Source of the DNA: Bactrocera neohumeralis
Taxonomy: Eukaryota; Arthropoda; Insecta; Diptera; Tephritidae
Assembly: GCF_024586455.1 (NCBI RefSeq)
Contig: NC_065919.1
Coordinates: forward strand, 38,788,839-38,852,838
Reading direction: 5' to 3'
DNA: 64,000 bases
The stretch's first letter is position 1; the number at the start of each line of letters is the position of its first letter. Positions 1 through 12,772 of this stretch are shown here, piece by piece. A program made the translations under genes and the position numbers. The notes under the pieces were generated by a model, which did no database searches, was not told the origin of the DNA, and saw only the letters and a program-made list of their open reading frames with translations.

Positions 1-1514
1 CGTATGCGGCCTCTGGCTACCCGTCTGAGCTGTGCTGTGCGGGATATATGGATCTAAGAAACCGGAATTTATATTTTATATTACTTTGGAAATACATACT
101 GTCGCTCTTCTTGTTTTCACCGATCTAGTCCCTATATATGTATGATTTTGAGGAGAAAAAATATCCACACAGAAATAATGACCAAAAATTGTCTAAAAAG
201 AAATAAAATTATAACTGATTATCTTATATCCAACAAAAGTAAATAATGTATTGCTATTTTTTATTCCAGGTAGCTGCACATAATGGTCATATTTATGTAT
301 TAGGTAGTTGGTGGCGCAAAAGTAGCAGAACTGTTGAACGTTATGATCCTCAGCAAAACAAATGGTCTCAGGTATATGGTATTAAGTTAATTTTTTTCCA
401 ATCGCTCGGTATGAAACTCATATCCTATTACGGTTTTCAACTTCACTCAGTTGGATCGAAATTGAAGCAATTCAACTTCAGGTCAACCAAGCCCTTTTTT
501 GTTTTACTAACTTCAACTAATTTCACTCGAAGTTTCATTGGAATTTCGTAACAATAAGTAAGCTAAAGTTTTGTTGAGGCTTAAATGGCTTTTAAATATT
601 GAGGAATCATTTTTGTTTTTTTTTTTTTTTGCTAAATGAGATGAAGGATCATTACCACAAAATCTCCTACACCTTGCTGACGACAGTCAGTTTAAATAAT
701 TTTAACTTTAGGCTGACGATATGTATGATTGTTAAGAAGGTTTTAAAGAAATATTATGGACATATTACATGAACAGAGTGGATAAAATACAAATGACTGA
801 AGAAGAGAAAAACACTTCAAAATTTTAATTTTACTTAAAGAATAAAATAGCTAAAAATATTAGATTGTACCAACGCTCTAAATTCGAAACACGAATACGG
901 TTCCTTCATTTTTTTTACTGTTTCCAAGTTGTATCTTGCCTTGTCTAGCTTCTGGGTTTTTCTCCAGAGGCTCAACATTGGCATTTGCTCAAAATAACTG
1001 ATTGAAGGCAGTTTAAAATTATAAATAAAATAGTTTTTCTTTTTACCTATTTTCTATTAATATGTTTCCTAAATAAACGAAGTAATGTTCAACAGCAACT
1101 GCTTGGTGACAGTTGTAGTTGTTTGATACTCTAGTCAACCCCATTGGCACATAGTTGAAAACCTTAATACCACAAAAAAGTTGAAGTGTGACGACATTTT
1201 AATCGAAACTTTTTTGTTTAAGGATTGAGTTGATATCGATGCATACGGAAAATGCAGCTAGGTTTAATAGGGGCCTAAATATTTTTGATATGATTTTGCA
1301 GATTTATTGTTTGGAAGGTGTCTATGGCAATATCGCTGGCGTATCGCTAGATAATAAACTATGGGCTCTTGGTGGCACCTCTAATTCTGATGACAAGACA
1401 AGTCTATTAGTTTATGACGAGGAAACTTACTGTTGGGAACAAAAGTGTTCATTATTAAGAAGAGGCAGATATTCCTGTTTTGTGGTACCTGCAGCTTTGC
1501 TGGCGTCTGAATGA
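1..1514 (+). CDS. Kelch-repeat protein, C-terminal three exons (partial)
   Basis: Three phase-0 exons join cleanly: 1-36 (donor GT at 37), 270-371 (acceptor AG at 268-269, donor GT at 372) and 1302-1514 (acceptor AG at 1300-1301, stop TGA at 1512-1514). They give 116 residues, open at the 5' edge of the window. Kelch features are visible: MRPLATRLSCA running into VAAHNGHIYVLGS across the first junction (blade start), ERYDPQQNKW (blade end), then a last blade with LDNKLWALGG, LLVYDEETYCWE and a closing GRYSCFVVP strand. Kelch propellers bind protein partners, and in insects many belong to BTB-BACK-kelch adaptors of Cullin-3 ubiquitin ligases. The BTB part would lie upstream of the window, so that class is inference. 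An AATAAA overlaps the stop codon at 1514-1519. I cannot name the orthologue. The chance match of three phase-0 junctions is small, so the exon model is fairly sure. Confidence 0.82.
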
Positions 1515-2693
1515 ATAAACAATGTTAAACATTTTTGTGTAATCAATTCACTTATAAGAAATACCGAAAATGTGCCTGATTTTGTCTTTTTGAAAGTGGT
1601 TAGACGTTGCGCACGCTGGTCACCTGTATCGAGTTCGAATGTGGAGAGGAATACCTTGAGATGTAAAACGTTCACCAGAGAATTGGAATTTAAGCAATTT
1701 TATATTCACATATACTCTATATAACTCATACACTGACCGACATATTCAGCACAAGATTTGTTAGCAAATCGAAATGATATAGTATGTATGGAGTAGTATC
1801 GACCTGATTTTTTATCTATTACCTTATTACCATTAAGGTACCTCTCATACAATCACCAATCAAATGGAGTAATGTCAGCCGCATTTCGAAAATCTTGATA
1901 TTAGTTATTTGGGGACTAGGTCAAGCTTTCGCCCAATTGTATCTATTTTGGGCACAAAGATATACTGCTATGAGTAAAACACTTCTGTCACTTTCATGGA
2001 GATAACTGAAATATTCGCCGATGTACGAGTACTAGTATACAGTATAAAGTCACCCAGAAGTTCGAAAATCTTTATGTTATGTATATGGGCCTAAGGAAAG
2101 TATTGAGATTCAGACATACTATTGTTATGGGGAAAGAATTTTCACTTATATATTTCACACATTAATATTGGTTGATTTAGAAAACGTACTACTGCAATGT
2201 ATCGATAGGGTATAACTGTAGTATTTATACATCGCCGCTGTCATGAAATTTTGCTTTTAAGAACATTTTCACTGCAAAGTTTACTTACGCCGTAAACTGT
2301 TTTGTTTTTGTCAGTGTATAAAGATAAAAATTAGCAAATTAACACCAAATAATTTCATCACAAATAATTTGTTCATGAAAATATATTCTTGCCATGAAAA
2401 TATTTCTCATTATTATTCTTGCCAACATAAGTATGTTTTTTGCCAAAATTTCTTAATTTATTGCAAAACTTTGTATAAATTCATAAGAAAGCTTATCAAA
2501 CTGAGTACGTCATCGTCTCATACGTATGTATGTAAATGTCAAAAAGTATTATTTGTGATGCGCGATTTTCTCTAATACTGACTTTTTGACTTTTTGTGGG
2601 TACCGCAAGGATATGGAGACCTTATTGCTGCCAGAGACTGGGATGTAGTGCAGATCGTTCCGAGTTGGTGCATCCTGGATAGAACTAAACGAC
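1515..2693. other. Intergenic, with an old Helentron-like relic
   Basis: No convincing gene. Around 1690-2180 the text resembles the interior of the family C element at 42626-43436 (shared phrases such as CTCATACACTGACCGACAT and a later TATGAGTAAAACA), but no clean ends are visible, so it is an eroded copy. The short open frame at 2369-2575 is AT-rich and has no recognisable motif. Confidence 0.4.
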
Positions 2694-3730
2694 TGGACTT
2701 AAGGGGCTATACCAGAGTAACGCATGAAAAATTAGGCGATTTTCGTGAATTTTTTTAAGAGAAAGTACGTATTTAATCTGCTGCCCAAATTTGCTGACAG
2801 AAGTATTAACCACTTTAACAATTATTTAATAAAAATGCACACTGGTTAAAATTTACAATCATTTAATATAATTTAATGTGTTCACAATAATTTAATGTAA
2901 TTAAATTCTTATAAAAAATTATAAATTATACATTATGGGGACGAAGAATGTATGTAGGTGTACGGAGCGGGGTGTATGTAAGCTGCACACCGGACCGCTG
3001 AGGGATCGCAGGAGGGATTTACGTAGCGCCGAGTATGATCGAAAACACTTGTATAAAAAAGAACGAATGTAGATAGTGAATGTTGATAGCGAATGTAAGC
3101 ACGGATGCGTGTAACGATGTATAACGTATGAATATGTCATCCCGTTGTCCATCCTTTTTGTTGAGTGGGTTGTACAGGCATGGTGAGTTGAGTTGGTGTT
3201 GTGTTATGGTGTCATCGGTTGTGGTGTATTGTACTGTCTTGCTAGGGTGCGCCAGTTTTTCCCAGGTAGAGTGCGACGATGCTTAACTCATTTAAACAGT
3301 ACGCGATTGAATATTTGAAACTTCTTTGAACGTAATAAGGTATGCTTTCAGCTCCATTTTAAGATTTTTTTTTACAAAAATTTTTAAAAATAACGGAGTT
3401 ATGGGCTGTCTTCGGAGGAGCAAAAAAAATGTGGCCCAATTGCTGACATGATTCCGGCCGAATCAGCAGCTTTAGGGAAAATGGTCGTTTTTTTAATGTC
3501 AAATTTACAATTTTCAACTAATCAAAAATATTGAAGGTCATTGTATAGTAAATGTAATCAACAATACTCAGTTTTAAGTTGAAGACGATCGGTGAATTTC
3601 TCATTGAGTATGATGTCAGCAATTTTGAAAAATGTCGTTTTGAGAAAAACGCGTTTAAAGCTTCACTCATATATGATTATATTTACCTGCGACCGGTCGC
3701 TCTTTAGAACACTGCCATCCAAAAACTTTT
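2694..3730 (+). repeat. Dispersed repeat beginning TTAAGGGGCTATACCA, copy 1 (interrupted)
   Basis: The stretch matches 22853-23296 over several hundred bases: both start TTAAGGGGCTATACCAG, contain GCATGAAAAATTAGGCGATT, share GACATGATTCCGGCCGAAT, and lose similarity after GGTCGCTCTTTAGAA. Copy 1 is split by 528 extra bases (2770-3297). The coding content is nil. A TTAA at the left edge could be a piggyBac-type target, but I found no matching right end, so the family stays unclassified. Confidence 0.6.
2770..3297. mobile_element. 528-base insertion inside the dispersed repeat, flanked by AGTACG
   Basis: Copy 2 of the repeat runs straight through this point. Copy 1 has the hexamer AGTACG at 2764-2769 and again at 3298-3303, which looks like a 6-base target duplication. 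No terminal inverted repeat, LTR or coding frame with known motifs was seen inside. The class is unknown. Confidence 0.4.
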
Positions 3731-3799
3731 AAAGATACGACCTTGCCGATTTCACAGACTATCTTTGGAAATATGTATAAACTATCGAAAAAGCAAATA

Positions 3800-4290
3800 C
3801 AAAAATTTTAGATTTAATTTTAAACCCTGGGTTGGTGGTTGCGGCATTCTTCCACTTGATTATGCTGGGGAAATAAGCAGAAAAGGCTAGTGGACTAATG
3901 TAACTGCCTCTGTCCCGGTCAAACCATGGTAGGCCTCAGAGTACGTTCCGCCTGTCATCATGTAGTTGGTGTGGTAGGTGTGGAAATTTCTTCAGGTTAA
4001 TCTGCAATATGCAAAGGCGGCATCCGCGAACCTATTGCTCCATGTGGAAGCCGGAGCTGATGGGACCAGCCATTTAACCTAATCTGCTAGAGGTTACTTT
4101 GCTACTCCAAGATGGGAGGCCCTCAGTCCAAGTAGTGGTTATGAAAAGCCGTCAATTCGAACATTAAAGCGTTCCCTCTAAGAAGCGCAGCAAACACAAA
4201 AGGATACATCATTGGCATAATGAAGGCTCAGAATGAGGGCCGAACACCCCGGTACTGAGAGGCCGGGGTTGAATAAAACGCTTAGGTATT
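3800..4290. other. GC-richer unclassified block
   Basis: This stretch is less AT-rich than its surroundings and holds many short G- and C-rich words (for example CCCCGGTACTGAGAGGCCGG near its end, followed by GAATAAAACGC). It looks like the untranslated part of a retroelement rather than host sequence, but no reading frame or end structure supports a named family. Confidence 0.25.
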
Positions 4291-5430
4291 TTATTTTATA
4301 TTGCAATTCATTTAATATAACTATGTATAAAAATGCAGTAAACAATTGGTTTTTACGTACTATGTTTTAAATAAAATACGTATATAATTTTTATTTGTGG
4401 TTTTGTATGTTTTTTGTAATTTTCTTTTCTGAATGCATAGCACTAGAAAAACTTAAACAAATGCTTAGGCTTAAAAACTACAAAATATTAATAAATAAAT
4501 AAGTTAGCACAGGAAAATTAATGAGTGTCATTAAAAAAGAAAGCAAGTAATGGTATTTCGTTTGCAATGAATTTCCATTTAAGAATTCGATTGGTGTCCC
4601 ATATTGTATGTGAAATTAATGAAAAATGGCCTGTCAATGTGCTAGGAAATGAGTAATTTAGAGTTAGCTCTACGCATGCGCATAAGCATTTCAGTGTGTT
4701 TGCGAATAAGGAAGTACACCTAGAATAATAGAAACTAAAACACTACCGGTAATTGAAAAATAACTGTAACAAAGAGCTACATAGAGTAAGTGCAATTGAG
4801 TGGTAAAGAGGAAAAGTAAAATAGCGAGTTCACCATAGTTCACAGCTAATAGAGATAGTAGAAGAAAAAGAAAAAATAGACTATAGTTAATGAAAGAAAA
4901 GCGCTGACTTGATTGCAGTTCGTGGCAATGAATCCATACTAATAACTGTAGTTTATATTATAGCAAAAAACAACAAAAATCATTATAGAAAATATTTACT
5001 AGAAGAAACATTGACTCTGCAGTTGGCGAGCTTATAGAAACAGCGTGAAATGTGGAAAGGCGCCAAAGTCTCACTGAAACTAGAAGAGGATTGGAAAGAG
5101 AATATTGTGAAAGAGCAGAAGATACGAAACAGTAGCAGAAATTCTAATTACAAAATGCTGCACAACAAATGTGTAGCTAGCTATCTTTGTTGCCAATTTG
5201 GCGACTGTTGATTTGTGTTCAGAAGCTACACATCATCTATGAGATGATGAATGATGAGTGAATGCATTAATTTTCATGCCTTTGAGTGTTTATAATGGAT
5301 ACGTACATATGTATATGTATATTCTTGCATTATATTATTGCACTTCGATTGTATTACAGTTATTGCTTGTTCTTATTGGTGTCGATAACTCTTCATCACT
5401 TGCACCACTACTACTTCTGCTGGCTACTGT
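4291..5430. other. 3' flank of the Osiris gene, no gene seen
   Basis: AT-rich sequence downstream of the minus-strand Osiris stop codon. It must contain that gene's 3' UTR; I did not find a convincing nearby polyadenylation signal. Open frames at 5258-5588 on the plus strand are shadows of the glutamine-rich Osiris tail. Confidence 0.4.
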
Positions 5431-8400
5431 TTATGACTTTTGCACTTGCTGCTGCTGCTGTTGCAGCGATAACGGTTGTTGCTGCTGTTTCTGCTGATGC
5501 TGCTCCTGCTCTTGTGATTTTTGTTGTTGAAAGTTTTGTTGTTGTGCTGACTTCGGCTTCGAATACACACCAGATGGCTGCCTATTAGTATAGCCACGAT
5601 AAGCCAATTCGTGCGCTTCATTTAGTGAACGTCGATCATAACCTCCGCCACCGCCGGAAGACCAGCCGCCACCACCGCCGCCTCCGGATGACCAACCATT
5701 ACCGCCACCATTGCCGCCGCCTCGCCCGGACATTAGTTTCTTTATACCCATCATGCCCGCCAGCAAGAGGGCAATCTTGGAGACAATCAGCGCCTTGCCG
5801 GCCATCATGTAAAGCATACCCATGGCAACCGGCAGCATACCGATCATTTTCATGGCCATGCCCATCATCATCATGCTCATCATTTTCTTCATCTTGCCAC
5901 GACCTGTAAGAGGAAGAAAAAAAGAAAAGACAAATTTTAGGAAATTATACTCTTTCTATTATCTAGGGGAAATTATTGAATTCGGAAAGTGAGAGTCTGC
6001 TTAATTTGGCAGTCGCTATCAAGGTATTAGCTATTAGTATCCTATAAGTTGCAAAAAATGTACAAGAAAAAAGTTGCTGAGACAACCATAAGTAACATAG
6101 CTTGTCTCTATACTATTTGATTTCATTGATTAATCGCTTTTGACATACGCATAGGCACCTGGCAACTCGTTTAACCAACAGCGGACAACTAACTGCTACT
6201 TCTGTGGAATTGTAAAAAGAAAAACCATAGCTAATGGGTTATCATAAATTTAAATGGTTATTTTAAGTCATCAATTCACATTCATGACCATTTTTTAAGT
6301 CACTTGCTGCCGCTGACCACTCTTCCAATTGGGAGATGTGGCTCTGAATGGGACTCATTTGCGGGCATAATATGAATGCACAGGATTTATCTCGTATTCA
6401 TCATCATTTGTCAGTGACCATAAAGTTTCTTTTATTTTCTGAAGTTTGACATTTGGGTGTGGGACTGTATACCATTTTGCCTCTAACTTATTTTATTTTG
6501 ATTGCCTTTTCTGGTTTGCAGTGCAGCAAAAAATGCTGGTCTTGATCAGTAAGGAAAATATGTAAGGCAACTTAAATAAGTTTTATCATGAATGAGCCTA
6601 CCGACTATCAAATATAAACTTAATTAATTAATTAAATTTTCTGTAAATTATTCCGTCTTAGATACAGGAATTGGTTCTTTTTCATTACAGTGCATTATAA
6701 AATATTAAAAATGTTGGCGGCAAAAATACATGTGGAAATGCGATACTCCCTTGCGATAAGTTTCTTGGAAAATGACCTATATGCAATTTATCCTTCACAT
6801 CAAGCAATTTTGATTAAAAATTCTGCATAGTGCAACTAGTATTTATAAAATTTATTTGTTGTCCTAAAAAATTATTAATATTTCCGTTTAAAGCACTACA
6901 AAGTTATCTCCAGAAATGTGGCTTTGAGTCAAGTAAATTGCATAAGTACATAACGGTTTTGAGAAACATTTCATACTTTTTTACGACTATTTTAGAATAA
7001 TTTTCGTCAGCCAAATGAGTCGGACTTTGAATTGTTATTTTAAAACATAATATTTCCAGAACTAGCTTGTTTTCTAAATTAGTATCATACAAGTCTCAAT
7101 GCATATTGAGCTAAAAAGTACACAATTCGTCAGCGAGACAGATATAACCAAAGTTAGAAACATTATTACTATGACAATAAAGCCACACTTAGAAATTAAT
7201 AACACATAAGTTTCAATTCTATGGACTTTATCCGATGCGAAGATAAAGATTAGAGGTGATACCTAACTTAGTTACCATGATAACAAGTTTAAGAATCTTA
7301 CAGCCTTATTCATGATACAAAATGGGAAACAGATAAGAAAATAATTGTATTATATTATAAAATAATTCGAAGTACAATTAATACCACTCACCAAAATATT
7401 CGTTTACCATAACAAAAAACATTGGTGAGGGCTATTAAAATTTAATAAATCAAAGGCGAAAATGGGATTTAAATCCCTAAAATCAAAACTTTAACAAATC
7501 GCTTTCCTTTTGGTCGTGTAGATATAACATATAGCTACATATACGTGTGAGTTACAAGCTTTTCGAATTCCACTCATAATTTACAATATTTTGGATTAAA
7601 AGGAAAACCGCCTACGTCACATAAAGCTTGCTTCTAAAAATTAATGAAGTAGATCTCACCCACAATTAATGTGAAAGTTATTTGCCAACTATTTCCGTTG
7701 ACCTTAAAAGTGGAACAAAGCATAATCCAACAGAGAATACATTCGTACAATGGCAAATACACACCATTGTTTAAAGTTATTGTACATAATGTAAATACCT
7801 AAGTATGTAAAAGTGAATAAATAAGAAGTAATGGAGCTTAGTCGCGTCATCTTATTCCATATTTACTCACTCGCCTGTGCGATTCGATAATTATGTGCGA
7901 TAGGTATGAATCTAATTATCTCATAATATGAACTGCACTCATATTTTACAGCTCCTTGTGAAAATGGAACATTCTTGCAGAGTAAAAATGCTAAGCATGC
8001 ATGCGATACACGGTAAAAATATCAAATAAACATGAAAGAGAACTGCATCAATGCAGTTAAGACAATTTATGTATTCAATAGATATTACGATTAGATAATT
8101 TTTTAGAAAAATTCCCTGTACTGCACTCCATGTGGAGAGCTTGTTGTTGACAAAGTTTTCTGGTCAGTACATATAGAACTTTTGCTTCGCTTTCCGTCAG
8201 ATATTTTTTTGATAGAAATGTTTGATGTACGATTTTGTATGAGTACGTTCACATAAAAAGTTTTGGACGCAAACCCAAGCAAAATGATGTGCAAGTCTCA
8301 TCTTTTTACGCCTTTCCAAGCAAAATTTGTAATTTTTTTCGTTGTTTCAGTATGAACTGTCACGCAAAGCGAGTTTATTTGCTATTTGGAATCCTGCAGG

Positions 8401-11168
8401 AGTTTCAAAACATTTTGAAAATATTTTGAGAGAGCATAGAAAGAAGTCACAGCATTCCCCAAAAGTAAATTTTCTTTCTTCTGTGAAGAAGATGTCACTT
8501 CATCAAAAACTTATGAAATATTATAGTTTTCACGTCCACGTCCTTGCAATGAATGCCTTGCTGTTTAATATAGCAGCAAACTTATATTTCTTTAATAGAT
8601 TTCTCGAGGAATAAAGTTATAGGATGGTTCAGCTTTTATTTTGAAATTTACATACATAAATAAGTTAGATAAGAAACTAAATGTCCAAAAAGGTTTTATG
8701 AAATACATACATTGTGTTTGTGGCGATTTTATAATTAGAGCTTTCATATAGCCTCAGAAATTTTTAAGTTATAACGAACTGAAAACATAGTTTTGGGTAA
8801 TTTAATGGATAAAAATTTATAAACTAATGCAATTTAGTTAAACGGCATTGATTAAAGACACTGATAAACTATTATTTCCAAATTAATGTCGGAAGACTTA
8901 ACTAATGCGTAAATCTTTTACGGTTGTTAGTCGGAGTTTTAATGTGTTAATTTTGGTTGATGATTCTAAAAGGTTGATGCTTTAAGGTATAGAGATGTTC
9001 TACTTGTCAGAATGAAATTGTAGATTTGGCATGCCTACTAATAGATTACCCATATCGGGATATAAATTCTCGTATTTCGAAGTGTAGTAAACTGGGTTGT
9101 GGCGGTTCCCATTAAAAGTCTAAAACTTCAAAAAGTATTTCATAAACACAGTAAAGTATTAGTTTATAGTTTCCTTATAGTTTCTAGGAAAACTCGAAAA
9201 TAAAAATTGCCATCTGATTGGGGTATCACTATTTTTAGCAAAATATGAGAACGATTTTTCAATAAAATGGTTTAAAAAACTTTAGCTTAGAATGTTTAAG
9301 AAACTTTATTTTATAAATTCAGGGAAAAATTGTAGTCCAAAGGCGTAAAAGTTGGCACCGGAAAAATACTTCAATTTAATTATAACAGATTGCGAAAAGT
9401 GAGGTATTAAAACCTCTTACAGGTAAAGATTTCAAAATACAATTAGAATTTTCTCCGTAACCTTCAATTTTATAGTAAGTATATAACAAACAGTCCTTCA
9501 ATTATTGATCGCTTATTGCACCTACGAGCAGTATAAAATTTTCTCGAGAAAGGAATCACAGTATCTTATATACTTAAATAAGCAATATTGTTTTCAGTGT
9601 AGCTAAGAAAGGTCTTGCGAAAATTGTGTAGACGTCGTAACCTATTTTATTATTCATAAAAAGTGTGTGTGCTCGAGTTGGTTTTGTGGCTGATGCTACC
9701 CGATGACTAATTAAGATGGGAGTGTAATAGAATACTCGAAAATTCACCGTTCTGGCTCCTATGCTCTCTGTTGTTGTGAAAATGGGCATACAAACCGCTG
9801 AAGTGTGGAAACTTTGTGTTGAGTAATGAGTTATTACAATTAGAAGATTCATATACAATCTAAAGATCGAATATAAATGAAATGATGGATGTAGGAGTAA
9901 AAGTTTGGCGTCAATATGAAATATAATTAATATTATGTATGACCATTAGTTGGCACTTTGGTTTGGTAGGTTGACAAATGAAGCACTCAAGATATTGATT
10001 TATATGCAATTATGTTTTGATAAATAACGTTTTGCAGAGAGAAGTTAAAAAAAGTATTTTGTTAGTACATAATCACCCTCTAAAATCAGGTTTCATGAGG
10101 AATATATATTATAATTAGTGAGATTACCACTTTGCTGTACTTTCCTTAAAAAGGAAAAAGGACCCATTTGTTGAGAAGCTAAAAGTTAATAGGCACGACA
10201 AAGAAATCCGATAATGATTTATTTGGGCCATTACTTTTCACATGCAACATTGTATGCTTAAATTTTGAAGATCCTCTGGTTTCATCTGCCGATGTCTTAA
10301 AACTCAGTTTAAAGAGTGGCAAACTATCTCTTAAATATAGTATATAAAACAATGTTGACTAAAATCTTCAGAACACTTAATTAACGGCGGCTTAATCCAT
10401 CCAAAACTCTTTGTGGTTGGGAAATAGTTATTTTGGAAAATTTCTGTTTTGTTTTGTTCACTCTTAACAAAATATATTGTAGTAGGAGCTCACATTTCAT
10501 TAGAAAGGGCATCCAGACTTGTCGCTGGTGCACTTACCTTCCTCAAGACCACGCCCTATTTCCTCAGCTGTCAATTTTGGAAAATTCACTTGCAGTGTAT
10601 GTCCGTTGAAGAAATAGCTCAATCTTTCAATAAGCATATTTGTTAATTTTGTATCGCGATCTTCGCTGGAGCGCGATAAGGACGGCTCCAACTCGTTCTC
10701 ACTATAGAGCGGCTGAAGTGGTAGCGGTGTTTCGGCTACAGCACTATTCGGCAAACGCACCAATTTAATGCCTTCCGCCACGGTGATCGCGTCAATGTGC
10801 GATATGCGGTCGATAAAGGAAATCGCCTTCTTTTTCAGGCATGGCACGAAACCGCCAATTGAGTGACTGCACTCATCGTAGATGCGTAGAACGGTGCGTG
10901 TGCCGGCATTTGTGTTACTCCCGGGCGCGGCAGAAGCGACAGATAAGGTTGATGTGGATGCGGCTACAGAAGATTTACTGGCAGACACAGCTGATAATGC
11001 TGCTGCTGATCCTTGTTGTGTGTAAGGAAAGTTGGTGAGATTTTCTGTGCCGGCGTTGCAAGTATGCCAAAGATGGCAAATGCATAGCGCGAACACGTAA
11101 TTCCAGCAGATGGCGCGATATTTTAGTTTCGCAGGTAAAAAAGTCTTTTTAAACGACATTTTGGGCAC
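5431..11168 (-). CDS. Osiris-family secreted/membrane protein (DUF1676), two exons
   Basis: Exon 1 is 11168-10538 (donor GTAAGT at 10537) and exon 2 is 5903-5431 (acceptor AG at 5905-5904). The split glycine codon rejoins as EEG-RGKMKKM, giving 367 residues. Order: basic start and hydrophobic signal segment (about 18-39, likely cleaved near CNA-G); Ser/Ala-rich linker (53-90); the Osiris two-cysteine region with C100 and C110 (DECSHSIGGFVPCLKKKA); DUF1676 core; a methionine-rich hydrophobic stretch (about 215-267) containing AGKALIVSKIALLLAG; a Gly-rich segment; the conserved tyrosine motif HELAY (308-312); and a Gln-rich tail. Osiris proteins are insect-specific and act in secretory/endosomal trafficking of cuticle-forming epithelia. 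Most sit in one cluster; this one stands alone, which would fit Osi21, but that is only a guess. M4 is an alternative start. Antisense polyQ frames are shadows. Confidence 0.9.
5904..10537 (-). other. 4.6 kb Osiris intron
   Basis: This stretch lies between matched GT/AG sites of the Osiris gene. It is AT-rich and I recognise no transposon coding in it. One small splice-bounded frame on the other strand, at 8351-8464, is listed separately. Exon 2 begins with two bases that complete the codon opened by exon 1. Confidence 0.7.
8351..8464 (+). other. Candidate orphan exon (38 codons), unrecognised
   Basis: The stretch is bounded by a good acceptor (T-rich tract ending TTTCAG at 8350) and by a GTAAAT donor at 8465. 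Both edges are phase 0 and the frame reads through, with YELSRKASLFAIWNPAG near its start and HFENILREHRKK after it. The composition is more protein-like than neighbouring frames. No partner exons were found and no family is recognised, so it may be chance. Confidence 0.2.
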
Positions 11169-11456
11169 TGGGTTAATTATTTATTTTAACTTTTTGGTTT
11201 TTTATTCTTTCGCTTTGCACGATTTTAAGTGTGTCTTCACTATTTTGTGTGTTTCCAGCACTCTTTGTTACACTTTTTTTCAGTATCCTTGCTTATCATG
11301 CACACGCATACACAATCGCACCGAGAGCAATTCAACCAAAACGGCTATTGGCTTTTGGTCGCGTTTGACTACACTTCATGTAACGTTAGGCACTTTTGTT
11401 ATTACCTTTTGTAACTGATTAACCGACTGAAGCGACTTGTGGCAGTCTTCAAAACA

Positions 11457-11494
11457 CACTGATGCCACGGTAAGGCGCGCTCTATTCTTTTATA
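11457..11494 (-). promoter_or_regulatory. Core promoter of the Osiris gene (TATA box and initiator)
   Basis: On the minus strand TATAAAAG starts at 11494. An arthropod-type initiator ATCAGTG lies at 11463-11457, with the A of TCAGT at 11460, 34 bases from the TATA start. This predicts a 5' UTR of about 290 bases before the ATG at 11168. The spacing is at the long end of the usual range. Confidence 0.5.
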
Positions 11495-11499
11495 GACAC

Positions 11500-12314
11500 C
11501 TCTTTTATTCGCATTAAAAGCCAGCAAAGAAATTACTTGCTGCTTTTCTTTTTATTTTCACATTTCTTTGCATTTTCATTGTGGCCACTGCCACCACAGG
11601 CTTGCCGCCTAGTTGATGTTTTTGTTGCGAAGCTACTTCTTAGTCAAAAGCAACATTGGTGTAGTTTGTGCTAAGCAACTTTTGTCTGCAACAATGTTGC
11701 TAAGAAACTTTTAAACTATAAATTTGGCAAACAACTCGAAAACTGTTTGGCTTTCTGTAAATATTTTGGTTTGTTTGCGCTCAAGGTTCAATCCTCTTCC
11801 TATCACTTTCATTACTTTTTCGATTCACGCTATTTATTCCTATTTGCTTGCTCATACAATTTTCTAAGTTTGTGTTTCATGTAACAATTGCAAAACTTAT
11901 TTGACTTCTATGTATACTCCCACATTTCTGCATTTGTGCTGAGGGTTAAACCCATTGACACGTTAGTTGTCATCGTATACAGACGACAATAATTTTGTAG
12001 GTATTCCACAAAATCCATTTAAGATTGTGGTCGTGGCTTTGTTTACATCAACTGTTTACCTGTTTGTTTTTCTTTTAGTTTGGCTCTCTACACCAGTTTT
12101 TTGATTTTAGGCAAATCTGCAGCAACTAGATTTGATCAGCATTGACTTTGTCTGCTTGCTGACAGCCAAAGAGTTGACATTGATGAAAAGTGCAAGTACG
12201 TCAGTAAGTAGTATACTTGTGCAGTAATTTCACTTAGTTTCTCAAAACAATAGATACTCTCGCAATTCCTATGCATTGCAGGTATGCTACATATTTTGGG
12301 TATCTGACGCATTT
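11500..12314. other. Upstream region of the Osiris gene, no gene seen
   Basis: Non-coding sequence between the Osiris promoter and the first mobile element. It is the natural place for enhancers of the Osiris gene, but no specific binding site can be defended from one sequence. Confidence 0.4.
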
Positions 12315-12772
12315 TTATACCCTGAACAGGGTATATTAAGTTGGTCACGAAGTTTGTAACACCCAGAAGAAAGCGTCGGAGACCCTATAAAGTATATACT
12401 ATATATAAATGATCAGTATGTTGAGCTGAGTCGATTTAGTCCCTCAGTTTTTAAGACATCGTTTCGAAATTTTGCAAACGTCATTTTGTCTTCAAGAAGC
12501 TGCTCATTTGTCGGATATATATATAGCTGCCATAAAAACTGAACGATCGGAATCAAGTTCTTGTATGGAAAGCTTTCACATTTGACGTGGTATTTTCACG
12601 AAATTTGACATGGATTACTGCTTAGGGTAATAATATAATCTCCAAAAAAATTGTTCAGAACGAATTACTATAGCATATAGCTTCCATACAAACTGAACAC
12701 ATAGTTACTAACATAAATTCACCTGTGAAGGGTATTTAGCTTCGGTGCAACCGAAGTTAACATTTTTTCTTG
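12315..12772 (+). mobile_element. Family A Helentron-like (DINE-1/mini-me type) element
   Basis: The element begins TTATACCCTG, with a near-terminal palindrome of 9-base arms (ATACCCTG/CAGGGTAT), and ends with the hairpin CTTCGGTGCAACCGAAG followed by TTAACATTTTTTCTTG. GGGTAT just before the hairpin is an inverted copy of the 5' ATACCC. It is flanked by T runs on both sides. This copy has lost the GTCT/GTCC core that other family A copies keep. It is non-coding and non-autonomous. Confidence 0.65.

Noticed and set aside
5258..5588. Cys- and Ala-rich plus-strand frames
   Set aside because: They are antisense shadows of the CAG/CTG-rich Osiris tail.
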